Source: Cerioporus squamosus (Eukaryota > Basidiomycota > Agaricomycetes > Polyporales > Polyporaceae). From it: 64,000 nt of DNA. Shown here piece by piece: positions 23,061 to 33,782 of the stretch. Positions within the stretch are counted from its first letter, which is position 1, and each line of letters begins with the position of its first letter. Below the pieces are notes generated by a model. The model saw only the letters and a list, made by a program, of their open reading frames with translations. It searched no databases and was not told the DNA's origin. A program made the translations under genes and the position numbers. The DNA lies in contig JABYQS010000004.1 of assembly GCA_022592435.1 (NCBI GenBank), positions 434,001-498,000 on the forward strand. Reading direction: 5' to 3'.

Positions 23061-24939
23061 ATGATGGATGCGATTGCGTTCACGTTCACGTCTAGGAAGG
23101 AGTACCTTCCGTTGCTCGCGGGGCTGCTCATCTCCGCGATCGTCTACTCGGCTCATCGTGTGTGGGCGAGACGGAGGGCTGCGTCTGTGCGAGCGCATAC
23201 GCCTCCTGCTGACCTGCCGGAGAAGACGCGGTCTGCCATAGAGCGCGCACCAGGAGGTGAGTGCTGCTGTCGCCTGTGCCACTCACTTCTGCTGCCGTTG
23301 GTGGATATTGACGGTGTGCATCTGGGTTCGTAGAATGGGAGGCGACGAGGTTCGACTATCCCCGGGTTGAGCCTGGCAAGGAGCACTTCAGCACGCTCAA
23401 GCCCATCCCCTACCGGCCATTCAAATGGGGCGACTACCAGTGAGTGCCTCGTCAACGATGAAGGCCCGCAGGTGAACTGAACTTCGTGGGCGTACGCTAG
23501 TGTGACCATGGGCATCCGGGGTATGAACTGGAACGAGTGGATTGAGCTCGACCGCGAGTTCCCCAAGTTTCACAAGGTCACCGAATACCGTATCCGCACC
23601 GCTGGAGACCGCCTTGTCCAGGTGAAGGAGGAACAGCCGGGCGTCGTGGGCTCGGGCCATGCTGCTGGTGAGTGCTCTATGTGCGCTCTTGCGTTCCTGA
23701 ATGTGAGCTGACTGTATGCGCCGCAGCGAGAGAGTTCATGTACGAACTCGCCGAGTACCTGTCCCGCCGCCATCCGGATGTGTACAGGGTGACGCGCCAT
23801 CCCGTCTCGAACGACGACGACGAGAACGGGTGGTACGACGAGGGAAGGATCAAGACCATCACTATCGTGCCGTTCGACGAAACCCACGATCTGGACACGG
23901 CAGAACCTCTGAAAGCCGCACGCATGCTGTGGGTTCGGAGAACGTTCTTTGAACCCAGCGATGGTCTAATCATACCGCGTCGATAGCATCCAGGAAGACT
24001 TCACGATCATGATGGAAGGCTCGGACGGACGCTATTATCTCCAGGCGGGAGCGGTGGTCATCGCAGGTACGCCAGCTCGAGCATCCAAAACGACGTCATG
24101 AGCCAGCCAGCTTACGACCGCGCCCAAAGGGTCATGGCGACTGGAAGACAAGATGGGCATGCCGCTGGAGGAAATTCACACTTCAGGAAACGTCCCGCAA
24201 TGCAAGTTTTCTGTGTGCCTCTGTCGCGCACGCATCCCCCGCTGACACGTTCCTCATCTCCAGACAAGACGAAGCTGCAGATGAGCATGGACCGGTTCTT
24301 CCGCCGGCTGCCCCTCGACAAGCCCGTCGTGCGCAACAACTACGCCTTCCAAGTCGTGCAGGAGCCGCACGCGCGCCAGCCCGCGCCTGCGCCCGGCTCG
24401 CTGCTCGCCGTCGACCCGGACGAGCTCTCGTGGGCGGCGACGATGAACGGGAACGAGTCGACGTCCGAGTACGTGCGCGCGAAGCACATCAACGACCAGT
24501 GGGACACCGCGGAGGACGTCGCGCCGGGCATGCGCCCGGGCCTCCAGAAGGACACGGAGGCGACGGAGGCGACGCTGCGCCTGAGGACGGAGCGGCAGAC
24601 GCTGCGGAGGCTCCCGAGGACGGGCGCGATCGTGTTCACGATCAGGGTGTACCAGACGAGGGTGGACGAGCTCGTCAGGGAGCCGGGCGTGCCGGGGAGG
24701 ATGGCGAGTGCGATTAGGAGCTGGCCGGAGGATGTTGCGAGGTGTGTTTCACAAGTTCGACCTTGCTGGTCGTCTGATGTGTGGTTGGCTCGGGCTGACG
24801 CGGGGTTGGTTGCAGGTACAAGGCGCGTGGCGCATACGAGAGCATCTTGCCGCTCCTGGACAGGTGCCATGAGGAGCAGATCGCGAACGGCGTCGTGAGC
24901 GATGGGGAAAAGAAGTCTAATGCGAAGTTCCCTTTCTAG
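23061..24939 (+). CDS. DUF3445 / haem-dependent oxidative N-demethylase alpha-like protein
   Basis: Member of the PF11927 family (HDOD alpha-subunit-like), haem-associated proteins often annotated as 'DUF3445' in fungi; the substrate is unknown here. The start at 23061 (MMDAIAFTFTSRKEYLPLLA) precedes an N-terminal transmembrane anchor LLAGLLISAIVYSAHRVWARR. Core exons read FSTLKPIPYRPFKWGDYHVT then MGIRGMNWNEWIELDREFPK, then the REFMYELAEYLSRRHPDVYR exon. They continue with IQEDFTIMMEG and YLQAGAVVIAG, then WRLEDKMGMPLEEIHTSGNV, MSMDRFFRRLPLDKPVVRNN and the LRTERQTLRRLPRTGAIVFT block. Stop is TAG at 24937-24939. One intron before the KTKLQMSMD exon needs a GC donor (gcaagt) to keep frame and family sequence. 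All other introns are GT-AG. The chain appears intact. Confidence 0.9.
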
Positions 24940-25853
24940 ATCGCATAGATGTGCATCATGGTAGGCTGAGTTTCGCCAAGTTTCTGTGTATACCAGAATT
25001 TAGAACCGTGGCATATGTAGCGTTACCAAATGTCAAGTTGAATGTATGAATGCATAGTTTCCCCTACCCCCAGTCGCGCTTCGAGCATTCAAATAGTCAA
25101 GCTCAAGGCCATTAGAGTAAGTCAGTAAGTGTACCACACTTGTTACTGATTGGAGCTCAACGTTAACGTCAACCTTGATACTTACCTGGAGTTATCGGGA
25201 TTCTAAGGCTGGCTGTGCAAAGCATTAGTTGGCGGTTCTTACTGACGCTACTTCTGTTATTTCAAGTTTGAAGTACCCATCCACCTAACCTCCACCAGCG
25301 CATCCCTGAACCTGCCGTCACCGGCACCTCTCGCCAGCTCATTACCGTTCGGACGACAGTGTCAGTAGCAGATGGACTGGACCCTCAGTATCACTGGAGC
25401 CGAACGCTCGTGCGAGTCCCATGTTGCAACGCTGGCAGTGCGGCGACAATAAGAACGATCGATGGTCCATGATGCGAGACAGCTTGGCACCAGTGAGGTT
25501 TGTGTGAACTATTGCCACATCTCTACATCTACGCTGTCTCGCTGATCACTTGTATGCTTCCATCTTCAGCGCTATCTCGGGCGGCGATTCTCATATGCAC
25601 GCACGCCCTCGAAGCCGATGCTTTGGTCCTTGTCAGACATACCAGGAGCATGGATACACCGACGCCCACAAGAAGAATCCGCCTTGGTCCTTGTCGTCCT
25701 GGCATGTGCATCACAGGGGCTCCCTGCCCCCCTCCCAAGTCTCCCACACGCAAGAACGCGCATACAGCAGCTGCCAGCCCAGTCGTGGCATATGTATCTT
25801 GATACGCTCGCTGACGACCGACGCCCAACCTCCACCTGGCGATACCAGCGTCG
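24940..25853. other. intergenic region upstream of paralog 4
   Basis: About 0.9 kb. The first 250 bp are relatively AT-rich (3' UTR-like). The remainder is presumably the promoter of surface-protein paralog 4. Overlapping frames on both strands at 25530-25940 are not supported as genes. Confidence 0.4.
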
Positions 25854-27362
25854 ATGGCCCTCGCTCTCCTGCTCGCTGGGCTTGCACTGCGTGTGTCACG
25901 TCTCCTCTTCGTCAAGGCGCAGTACACTCTCGCAGAATGTGACTCGACAACGGAGGACTACACTTGGGTGAGTATGCTATGCGACTGGCCGCTACCACTG
26001 CTGACGCATACGCTGGTGCTCGCAGATGGAGAACTCGAAGGGACACAGTCCGTGCCTTGTCGCAGCTTATCTTTTGGTTCCTTGCGTAGGCCCCGTTAGC
26101 GGTGTGTTCTCAACTGTCGTCCCGGCATGGAAGTTCCGCTGATACTCACTGCTCTAGCACAAGTACCGCGCCTTGACCCCGTACAGATGCCGGCATATAT
26201 AGGTCCTTTGGAGCAAACGGAGGCGTGTGGCTGCAATAGCGTCATGTACTCGTTGCTCGAGGCTTGTCAAACCTGCCAGGCGGACGGGTCCGTGGACCTC
26301 CTCTCGTAAGGCTGATCCTCCCTTCCCACCACTCTCCTGTATAACGCTGATTTCTAATTCCGTAGCTGGCTTGAGTACAGTACGAACTGCACGGATCCGG
26401 TCCTTCTCTCGTGAGTGCTCTGGAAGAGTTCAGGACGAGATCCCTTGTAAACGTCGACCTTTACCAAGGTACCCCAACCCCATTCCATCTGGGACTGCAA
26501 TTCCTGCTTGGGCGTTTCAAGACGTGACAGTGAGCCTCTATTCTCAGAAGTAATCGTCCCGCTGGTCCTTACATTGACTCCGGTTAGACATTGAACGTCT
26601 TCGATGTCGCGGAAGCTGAATTGACGGGGGGTGCGTTTCAACTGTACTGCTATCGATATGAAGTTATCCTCATTCATGCCGGGCAGACACACCTGAATCG
26701 ACCGCATCACCTCCCGCATCCACTTCCACGACCTCGACGTTCAGCGCTGCGCTCGGTGCAACGGCGACCTTGCCGAGTTCATCATCCTCCTCGACAACAA
26801 CATCCAGCACGTCGCCGTCGTTCACTACGGGCGCTCCTGCGGAAAGCGGGGACGGCCACAGGAAGTCGAGCAACGTGGGAGCTATCGTGGGCGGAGTCGT
26901 TGGAGGAGTGTTAGGCTTCCTCTCGCTCGGATCGGCCATTGTCTACATGCTCCTCCGCCAGCGCAAGCTTGATCGCAAGGCCGAGGCTCAGGCATCTGGA
27001 CGGCCCATGTCGACTGTTACTGACGTTGACGGACCCAGCGAGAAGCCTATGTCCATCATGTCTGTGCCTTCGATGATCTACGTGCGTCCTAAGGCCCGGT
27101 CCATACTTCTCTACTTATGTAACTGAAGCTGACACCTCGATGGCAGGATCCTGACGACCCCCGGACTTTCCCATCTGTAACCGACCCCTCTCCGCTCGAT
27201 ACAAGAGCGGCGTCTCCAACCCCTAGCATACCGCCGGGGCCCGTCGCTGGACATATGCATAGCTTCAGTGCTTTGCAGAACTACACGACTTCCGGCTACA
27301 ATGGAAGTGAGCACGTCTGTGGATATGCAGGGTCGATGTACAGAGGTACGCCGGAGGTTTGA
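25854..27362 (+). CDS. secreted single-pass cysteine-rich membrane protein, paralog 4
   Basis: The start at 25854 gives the signal peptide MALALLLAGLALRVSRLLFV and the exon end STTEDYTW before gtgagt. Exon 2 is MENSKGHSPCLVAAYLLVPC. Further exons carry MPAYIGPLEQ, CGCNSVMYSLLEACQTCQ, WLEYSTNCTD, YPNPIPSGTAIPAWAFQDVT and NVFDVAEAEL. A Ser/Thr-rich stalk precedes the transmembrane segment GAIVGGVVGGVLGFLSLGSA and the stop-transfer LLRQRKLDRK. The tail has PMSIMSVPSMIYV, then after the last intron DPDDPRTFPS and RGTPEV, with stop TGA at 27360-27362. The tail blocks match paralog 2 on the other cluster. No frame break was seen. It is the innermost gene of the plus-strand cluster. Confidence 0.85.
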
Positions 27363-28042
27363 GTGGGGACGCACGCCGCGCCACAGCGCTGTGGTGTTCT
27401 TCTTTGGCTATCTTGGCGCTCACGACCAGCCCACGACACGCTCACGGGCGCGATGTAGCAATTCGGTGACATGCTTCAATGATGACTTGATGACATGCTG
27501 CTTTGCAACCCTCTCATCCTACTAGTACTCCCATGCGCACGCCATGTTTGAGGGTACAGAACAATGAGCGGCGATTGAGCTTACAGCCCTCCACGTCCCT
27601 GGAGTCCGAGACGTGCATACGTGCCAATATAGTGTGGGTATTTGCTTGCAGCATGATACCTTCCGAGGACCGACGCTGAGCTTGTCACTATCAGAAAGAT
27701 GCAAGCAAGCCTTGTGGCCGTAGCCACGGGCAGCGTATCGACGTCGTGAATTGGCGACATATATTGACTAGTACTCCCCATGGTACCTAGGGGGTGAATA
27801 TGGGGTGAGTGGCAGTGAACTACTGATTCTTGAGCGGTGATCTTGGCGGCGAGGCGCAGAGCACATGCCACGGATGCACCGAGCGAGACCGCTCACAGTA
27901 ATGCCTCTCAGGCACTGTATCTCCCGTCATGGGCGACTCAAGAGACCGCTCTTTCCAGCGTACATAACAGCGCGGGTCCTCTGGAGATCCGTTGGGTCGT
28001 CTTCGTCCTCATCGCCCGGCTTCAGCAACTCACTGAGCAATA
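27363..28042. promoter_or_regulatory. intergenic region / promoter of paralog 5
   Basis: About 0.7 kb between two same-strand paralogs; it contains the 3' UTR of paralog 4 and the promoter of paralog 5. No coding potential or repeat was recognised. Confidence 0.4.
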
Positions 28043-29436
28043 ATGTTTGTTCCGGGACGTTCCGTGCTTGCGATCTCCGTCCTGCTGGAGTGGGCCGGAC
28101 ATCTTGTCGAGGCGCAGAGGAGTGATGCGGTATGCACGTCAAAGCACGCGTGGGTAAGCTTCACCTTGCCCTTCTAGTTGCGGAGTGCATGTCCCACTGA
28201 TTTCAAGTACAGATGCTCAACTCAAAAGGACAAACGCCATGCTTGGTTGCGGCATACCTCAACCTCCCGTGCTTAGATGGAGGAAGTGGTGAGTAACTGT
28301 TAGTTATGGTGCGTGAGCTCAAGTGTTCCCTGTGTTCATGACATATACATTTGTAGGGGTGATGCCGATGAAGATGCCGAGCCAGTTCTGCATAGCCCAC
28401 GACGAGGTCTGCGAATGCAACACGGTGTTGTATGCTCTCTTCCAAGCTTGTCAAGCCTGCCAATTCGACAATGGGACTGTAGTCAATGGTCATCAAGTAA
28501 GCACATCCTAGATCTCACACTATCGCATGCACCAACGAAGGCATTGACTTGATGTAGATATTCGCAGTACACCCACAACTGCACGCAAAATAACTTGAAG
28601 CCCAGGTACACGTCCGCCATACCTTCGACCTTCCAGGTTTACGGATGCGGGTCTAACACCCTGTCAGCTATCCCATAGACATCCCTAACGAGACTGCAGT
28701 ACCCGCATGGGCGTATCAGGATGTGACTGTAAGTCCCAGCCAACCCTCGTAGACATTCGGGTCCGATAGTGATCTATATCTCTCATCCAGGCAACGGGCT
28801 TGTTCAATAGTACTGCTGCTTCTGCAGTCGCAGCAGAAGGTGGAGCATCCATCGACTGGTCCATTGCTGCCGACACGCTGACTGGACAATAGGACATCCC
28901 GATACTACTGCAACTGCGGTTCTTTACTTGAAGTCGACGACCTTTGCGAACTCGTTCGCAACAACACCATCGCTGGCTGCTACTGGTGCTTCCTCGAGCT
29001 CGAGCTCCTCGGGCTTCACTGGACCTTTGGTCGGAGGTATTGTTGGTGGGGTCGTAGGACTCATCCTCCTCGGTTGCCTGGCGGTATTTCTTTGCCGTCA
29101 CAGCCAACCCCAACCGACATGCGCCGCACGAGCAGTCCACTGCATTCCTCTCTTCCATCTATCCGGCAAGCCTGGAATGGGTATACGAGCCTTGGTCTCC
29201 GATGTCACCCACCAGGACGGTGCTCAACCTCACAGTACGCCTTCGGTCTGAGTGTCTCGGAAGTATGACGCTGCAAGCTCATACATGTCTTGCAGAGCCC
29301 CGTGGGCACTGGGACACATCCTCAGCCCTATCCCTTTGCTGGACTCGGCCAGTCCTCTTCGGCGGGAAGCTCGCCTGTTGTGAGCCAGTCGAGATACCAT
29401 GCGATTATATCCTATATGGGCGCAGCAGAGTTATGA
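28043..29436 (+). CDS. secreted single-pass cysteine-rich membrane protein, paralog 5
   Basis: The start at 28043 gives MFVPGRSVLAISVLLEWAGH then VEAQRSDAVCTSKHAW and a donor. Exon 2 is MLNSKGQTPCLVAAYLNLPC. Core exons carry PSQFCIAHDEVCECNTVLYA and ACQACQFDNGTVV, YSQYTHNCTQNN, YPIDIPNETAVPAWAYQDVT and FNSTAASAVAAEG. An in-frame stop downstream of that exon (TAG near 28892) is removed if a donor right after GCAGAAG is used. The next exon then reads HPDTTATAVLYLKSTTFANS. The transmembrane segment is GPLVGGIVGGVVGLILLGCL. The last exon ends SYMGAAEL with TGA at 29434-29436, matching the GTAEL end of paralog 6. The region between membrane and last exon is the least certain part; a frameshift there cannot be excluded. 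Confidence 0.72.
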
Positions 29437-30473
29437 CCAGCCTCCTGTACCCCCCACTTGGGATCTGACCTGGCGGAAGACATTCACATGTATGACTCGC
29501 GTTCTAGGAATGAGTGTGGCGATGAGGATGCTGAACTAATCACACCGCCTATGAAGGGAGCTCTTCGTATCTGACCGTCCTAAGCTCAACCTGTCCTCGT
29601 TCAAGATGAAGTTCACTTTGGCTGTACCGTGACAGTGCAAGTATGGTCTTGCCGCATGGTACGGGACGGTACGGCAATCGCCGAGGATGAAACGCCCAGG
29701 TCCGCCCGCCGCTTCAGCTACTAGTTTAGCGTAGTCGGTTCTTACCAATCTGTTCTCTGCTCTCGGACTGCCGCTGGTTTATAACATCCCTCATCATACT
29801 GACAACGGCTTTTTAGGTTCCTCAGAAGTTGGAGTGAATAAAGCAGATTCATACCCTCAAACCTCACAGGCCTCAGTTCGGGGTTTTGCCCGAGCTGTGC
29901 GCCCAGCTCAGATGTACGATGTGTCACATCTGATAAGTTGTTTACTCAACGTGCAGACCATGCATGGGTGCCACCGGCCCTCCCGTGGCGTGCTGCAAAT
30001 GACAGTGCCTGACGTCGGCCACCACAGCCCCGGTACTAGTACTTGTACGTATTCATTCGTATCCGTCGCTGTCCGCACTCGCCTCCGTTTGCTCATCGCA
30101 GAAAACACTGCAGAGACGTAAAGGAACACTGCGCAACATTTGTTATGTAGCGCGTGCGCTGCGCCCGTAATCCACTCATTGCGGGACCTGCGCGCGATAT
30201 TCGAAGAAGTGAGGGGAGACTTTGACAATGACAGATAGACGCAGAACTTATCAAACCCCATCTGACAGCGGAGGTGCATCGCTAGCTTCCCGCTGCACAG
30301 GTTGGACGGCCGGGCTGCATTGCAGACTAGCTGGGTGCGGTGGGTTCGGACTAATGCCCCCCCTCGTGCAGCGGTATATGATATAACGACACCGACTTTG
30401 CCAATGCGCGCCCACGCCGCGCAGGACTTGTTCTCTCTCCTCGCTGTCGCTCTGTCTGCATCCTGCATCCAAG
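29437..30473. promoter_or_regulatory. intergenic region / promoter of paralog 6
   Basis: About 1 kb. The last 300 bp (from about 30168) are the upstream half of the inverted repeat shared with paralog 1 and probably hold its promoter, with a pyrimidine-rich stretch just before the start at 30474. The rest shows no gene. Confidence 0.4.
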
Positions 30474-31612
30474 ATGTACACGCTCTCCGGATCCCTCCTC
30501 GCTGTCTCTCTTGTTCTCCAGATCCTAGATCGGGGGCGATTCGTCGAAGCGCAGACGACCCAGGCAGTCTGTACATCGGCGCATGCGTGGGTGAGTCCTT
30601 CCATTCAACGTCTTCGTTTATCCGTCTTGAACAAATTCGCATCCGACCGGCCGTCTAACCAGATGTCCAACTCAAAGGGACAGAACCCATGCTTGGTGGC
30701 AGCGTACCTCCATCTTCCGTGTGGAGGCGGACAGAACAGTAGGTCCGACCTCTGTCAGGATGGCGTTCAATTGTTGACATACTGTATCTTCACCCCGACA
30801 GCGAATGTCGATGCCATGACCCAGCCGTCTCAGTACTACTCTGCGAACAACGATGCCTGCCAGTGCAACATGATCTCTTATGCACTGTTTGAAGCATGCC
30901 AGAACTGCCAGTTCGATAACGGGACCACCGTAACGTCGTAAGTCTTCGTCCCGGAAACGACCCGCATGTACGAGGAGCTCACGGCGTGCACCAGGTACTC
31001 GCGCTACTCTCTGAATTGCACGACGCAGAATAAGGGGTGCGCACTTCACCCTCGCCTCGCCCCCGAGCGGTTGTTGTGGTCGTGGATTAGGTTGTGTCTC
31101 ACGAAGATTTCAGTTATCCCGAAACGATCCCTGTTGGCACCGCCGTGCCCGCATGGGCGTATCAGGACGTCTCGGTAAGCCTCAGAAGATGAAATCTCAT
31201 TGACATACTCATGACCTCTATCGCGCGCTCCTCATAGGCTACTGATTTCTTCAACCTGACTGTTGCTCTCGCAGTAGCAGCTGAAGGTCAGGACTTCGTT
31301 GGGGCCAGAGGATCTCTTGCTCATGTTTACTCAAGGGCTACCTGATGCAACCGCAAGCATCCCGCCCGGCTCGTCCACCTCTGACATCGCAACTCGGTCG
31401 GCGACGGGGACCGTCGCAGATTCACCCACCACGCACGCGTCATCAGCCTCGGGTTCGGGTTCGGCTTCCGCCTCGGTCTCCCCCTCCGCCGGCGCGTCAA
31501 GCTCGAGCAGCAGTCACAGCATTGTGGGCCCGGTGGTCGGCGGTGTGGTCGGCGGCGTGTTAGGAGCCATCGCGCTCGGCTCTCTTCTCTTCTACTTGCT
31601 CCGTCGCCGCAG
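30168..31612. repeat. inverted repeat arm 2 (pairs with about 12190-13617)
   Basis: Plus-strand counterpart of the minus-strand block around paralog 1. Shared landmarks are tcgaagaagtgagggg upstream, the ATGTACACGCTCTCCGGATC start, the exon motif CQCNMISYAL and the intron positions. Upstream of about 30168 and downstream of about 31612 the two loci are unrelated by eye. Confidence 0.75.
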
Positions 31613-31954
31613 CGTCGCCGCTCACCCCGGTCACCCGGAGGCACAGACGGTGGAGGTCCCGCCTGCGAGTCCCGGCATTCAACCGACGCCCAAGAGCGGT
31701 GTGTACGAGCCGTGGCAGACCGCCCCGCCGGCTGCGCCACTGTTTTACGTGCGTTTTTTTTTTCCTTGGTTCGTTTGGAGTGGTGAGGACGCTTGGGCTT
31801 ACGTACTTATCTGGGTGACCAGAACCCAGAGGACCCGCGCACGTACCCGTCTGCCGCTCCTGGAGGGCCTCCGTCGTCTACAGTCACATCGGCGACCCTC
31901 GTGCAGCCCACCAACTATGCGAACCTCACATATCACGGGACCGCGGAGCTATGA
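30474..31954 (+). CDS. secreted single-pass cysteine-rich membrane protein, paralog 6
   Basis: The start at 30474 gives the signal peptide MYTLSGSLLAVSLVLQILDR and the exon end QTTQAVCTSAHAW. Exon 2 is MSNSKGQNPCLVAAYLHLPC. Core exons carry MTQPSQYYSANNDACQCNMI, ACQNCQFDNGTTV, YSRYSLNCTTQNK, YPETIPVGTAVPAWAYQDVS and FFNLTVALAVAAEG. A short intron then leads to LPDATASIPPGSST and a Ser-rich stalk. The membrane segment is GPVVGGVVGGVLGAIALGSL with LLRRRS after it. The tail is VEVPPASPGIQPTPKSGVYE then PWQT, followed by an intron containing a nine-T run, then NPEDPRTYPS and the terminal YHGTAEL (TGA 31952-31954). This is the intact reference for the altered paralog 1. Confidence 0.87.
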
Positions 31955-33782
31955 AGGATGTCGCGGCCTTGGTTACTCTGGAAGCTGGAGTGTCCTGATC
32001 GCAATGCGTATGTGCTGACGTGCCTACAATGTTATCCAGCAGATCGTCTCCTCCAATAATACCTTTGATTTCTCACAAACAACGTCATCAGGAGGGCATG
32101 CTGCGGCAATGCTCATCTCAAGACCGCTTACAACTCGCAGGGTCCCTAGCCGGTGGTGTGCACAAGATGGTACTTGATTGTACTCATCCACTCGTGCGCG
32201 TGGATGTCGGTCGGGCACCAGTCCGAAACCCAGGGCTCCGACCTTGCGCGACAAAAACATGTCGCGATCCTGATTGAATCATGTCAGGCACGCTCGCTGG
32301 CCACATCCTGTGCTGCGCATCGAGCATTATTGTGGATTCGGTGCGGCAAGCTGTGCATATGGGTGCGAAGGTTGCATGAGAGGGGATGTACGTGCGCCTG
32401 AGATTGCAGAGCATGCGGACAGCTTCGTCTTGGTTCTGCGTGTTACCTTGAAGGCCTGACCGGTCGACCCCCCGGCAGAGCTCCATATTGCGGTCGCGCT
32501 GCCCAGGATCGGATCCTCGAATGGCGGGATAGGGCGGGACATCGTCGTCTTCGGGATTTGGGCACCACGAGCAAGGCGGGGCACGCAGGAACGCAATTTG
32601 AAGGCCGTGAAAGCGTACGAGGCGCAGGCTCCTCCGGTGTACAGCGAAGGATATTAATGAGCTGTACATGGCTAGAGTCGGGATCTTACGTGCCCTGAGC
32701 TTGTGTGGGTCCCGACTTCCATTAGGCTATACCGGGTGACCTTCGTACAGCGATGATGTCCTGCTAAATTGCTCACTTCGTCGCTTCAACTTTGGAATGG
32801 CTTTGTGGTTTTCTATATGATCTATTGAACCAAGAACGTGCCGGTGTCATCGCTACAAGGTTCACTTCTGTTACTGCGAGTGCGGTGACTGCAGTCCATG
32901 ATAACCACCGCGACTGCGGCCCGTCGGGCGAGTCACGAAGCCAAAACGGCGCCGATCGCGATCGGAGGATGGATTGACGTCGAGCAGCGTCCGAGAGCTG
33001 CAGCGAGGCTTCCTGGGGCAGGCGATCATGGGACGATGGTCCCCAGTACTTCACGGTGACTGGGTCGAGTTGGTCGTACATAAGGGCTCTGCGCGGGGCA
33101 GACCCCATGCTCACGCCCTCCCGTCCTCTGCTCGTCGTCCGGAGTCGCTCGCTGCTCGCCGCCGGGTGGCTGGCACGCGTCTGACGTCGCGTGAGGTTGC
33201 CATTTTGGGCATCTGGACGGGGGTGATCGCGGGCGCCTGGGATGCCGGGCGGTGAGTAATGTACTTGGCAGAATGCTGCCAATTCGCCAGTGGCAATTGC
33301 CAGCGGCATTTGCCATATCTGCCGGGCTCATCGCTGGGCAGAATGTGGCAGAAGTACGGCGTCTATAGCCATATTTGGTAATTCTCAGTGACGAACACGA
33401 CGAACTTGCGAATTTTCGCACTGAGTCCGTCGTAGAGCTGCCATTACAGAGCGATACATTGATGATAGATGCTCTCGAGACAATTCTGGGTTGCTTTAGG
33501 TGCTGCTCCAGGTGTCAACTTAGCGGATGTGGTACCAGGCGCTAAGTTATTCGCCAGGCAACTGCCAGCCTATGGCAATTGCCATTGCCATTTCTGCCGG
33601 CAGTCTCGCCCAAAACAATTCTGCCCGGTACACTAGCGGTGAGAGACGTCAAGGAGTAGCCTCGGCTAAGTGCGACCGAGTGGGCAGCGAAGGCGCATGG
33701 CCGTCCCGCTCTTCTGAACAGCGTGCGCACCGGACGTGTACATATACTCACGTCGCCATATCCGCCCTGGCCACCGCTCCCG
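31955..33782. other. intergenic region, 1.8 kb
   Basis: No gene was supported. The part at about 33262-33635 is unusual: it is packed with TGCCA/TGGCA half-sites and palindromes and is listed separately. The stretch 33640-33782 is probably the promoter and leader of the gene at 33783. Confidence 0.4.
33262..33635. repeat. TGCCA/TGGCA-rich palindromic block, MITE-like candidate
   Basis: Two 90 bp sub-blocks (about 33266-33355 and 33535-33630) share attcgccag, tggcaattgcca and tctgccgg strings. Outer edges read TACTTGGCAGAAT on the left and, reverse-complemented, TACCGGGCAGAATT on the right, so weak terminal inverted repeats are possible. No convincing target-site duplication was found. It could equally be a cluster of NF1-like or other palindromic binding sites upstream of the gene at 33783. 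Confidence 0.35.

Noticed and set aside
28860..28900. In-frame stop after the VAAEG exon of paralog 5, suggesting a pseudogene
   Set aside because: An intron with the same position as in paralogs 1 and 6 removes it and restores the family frame.
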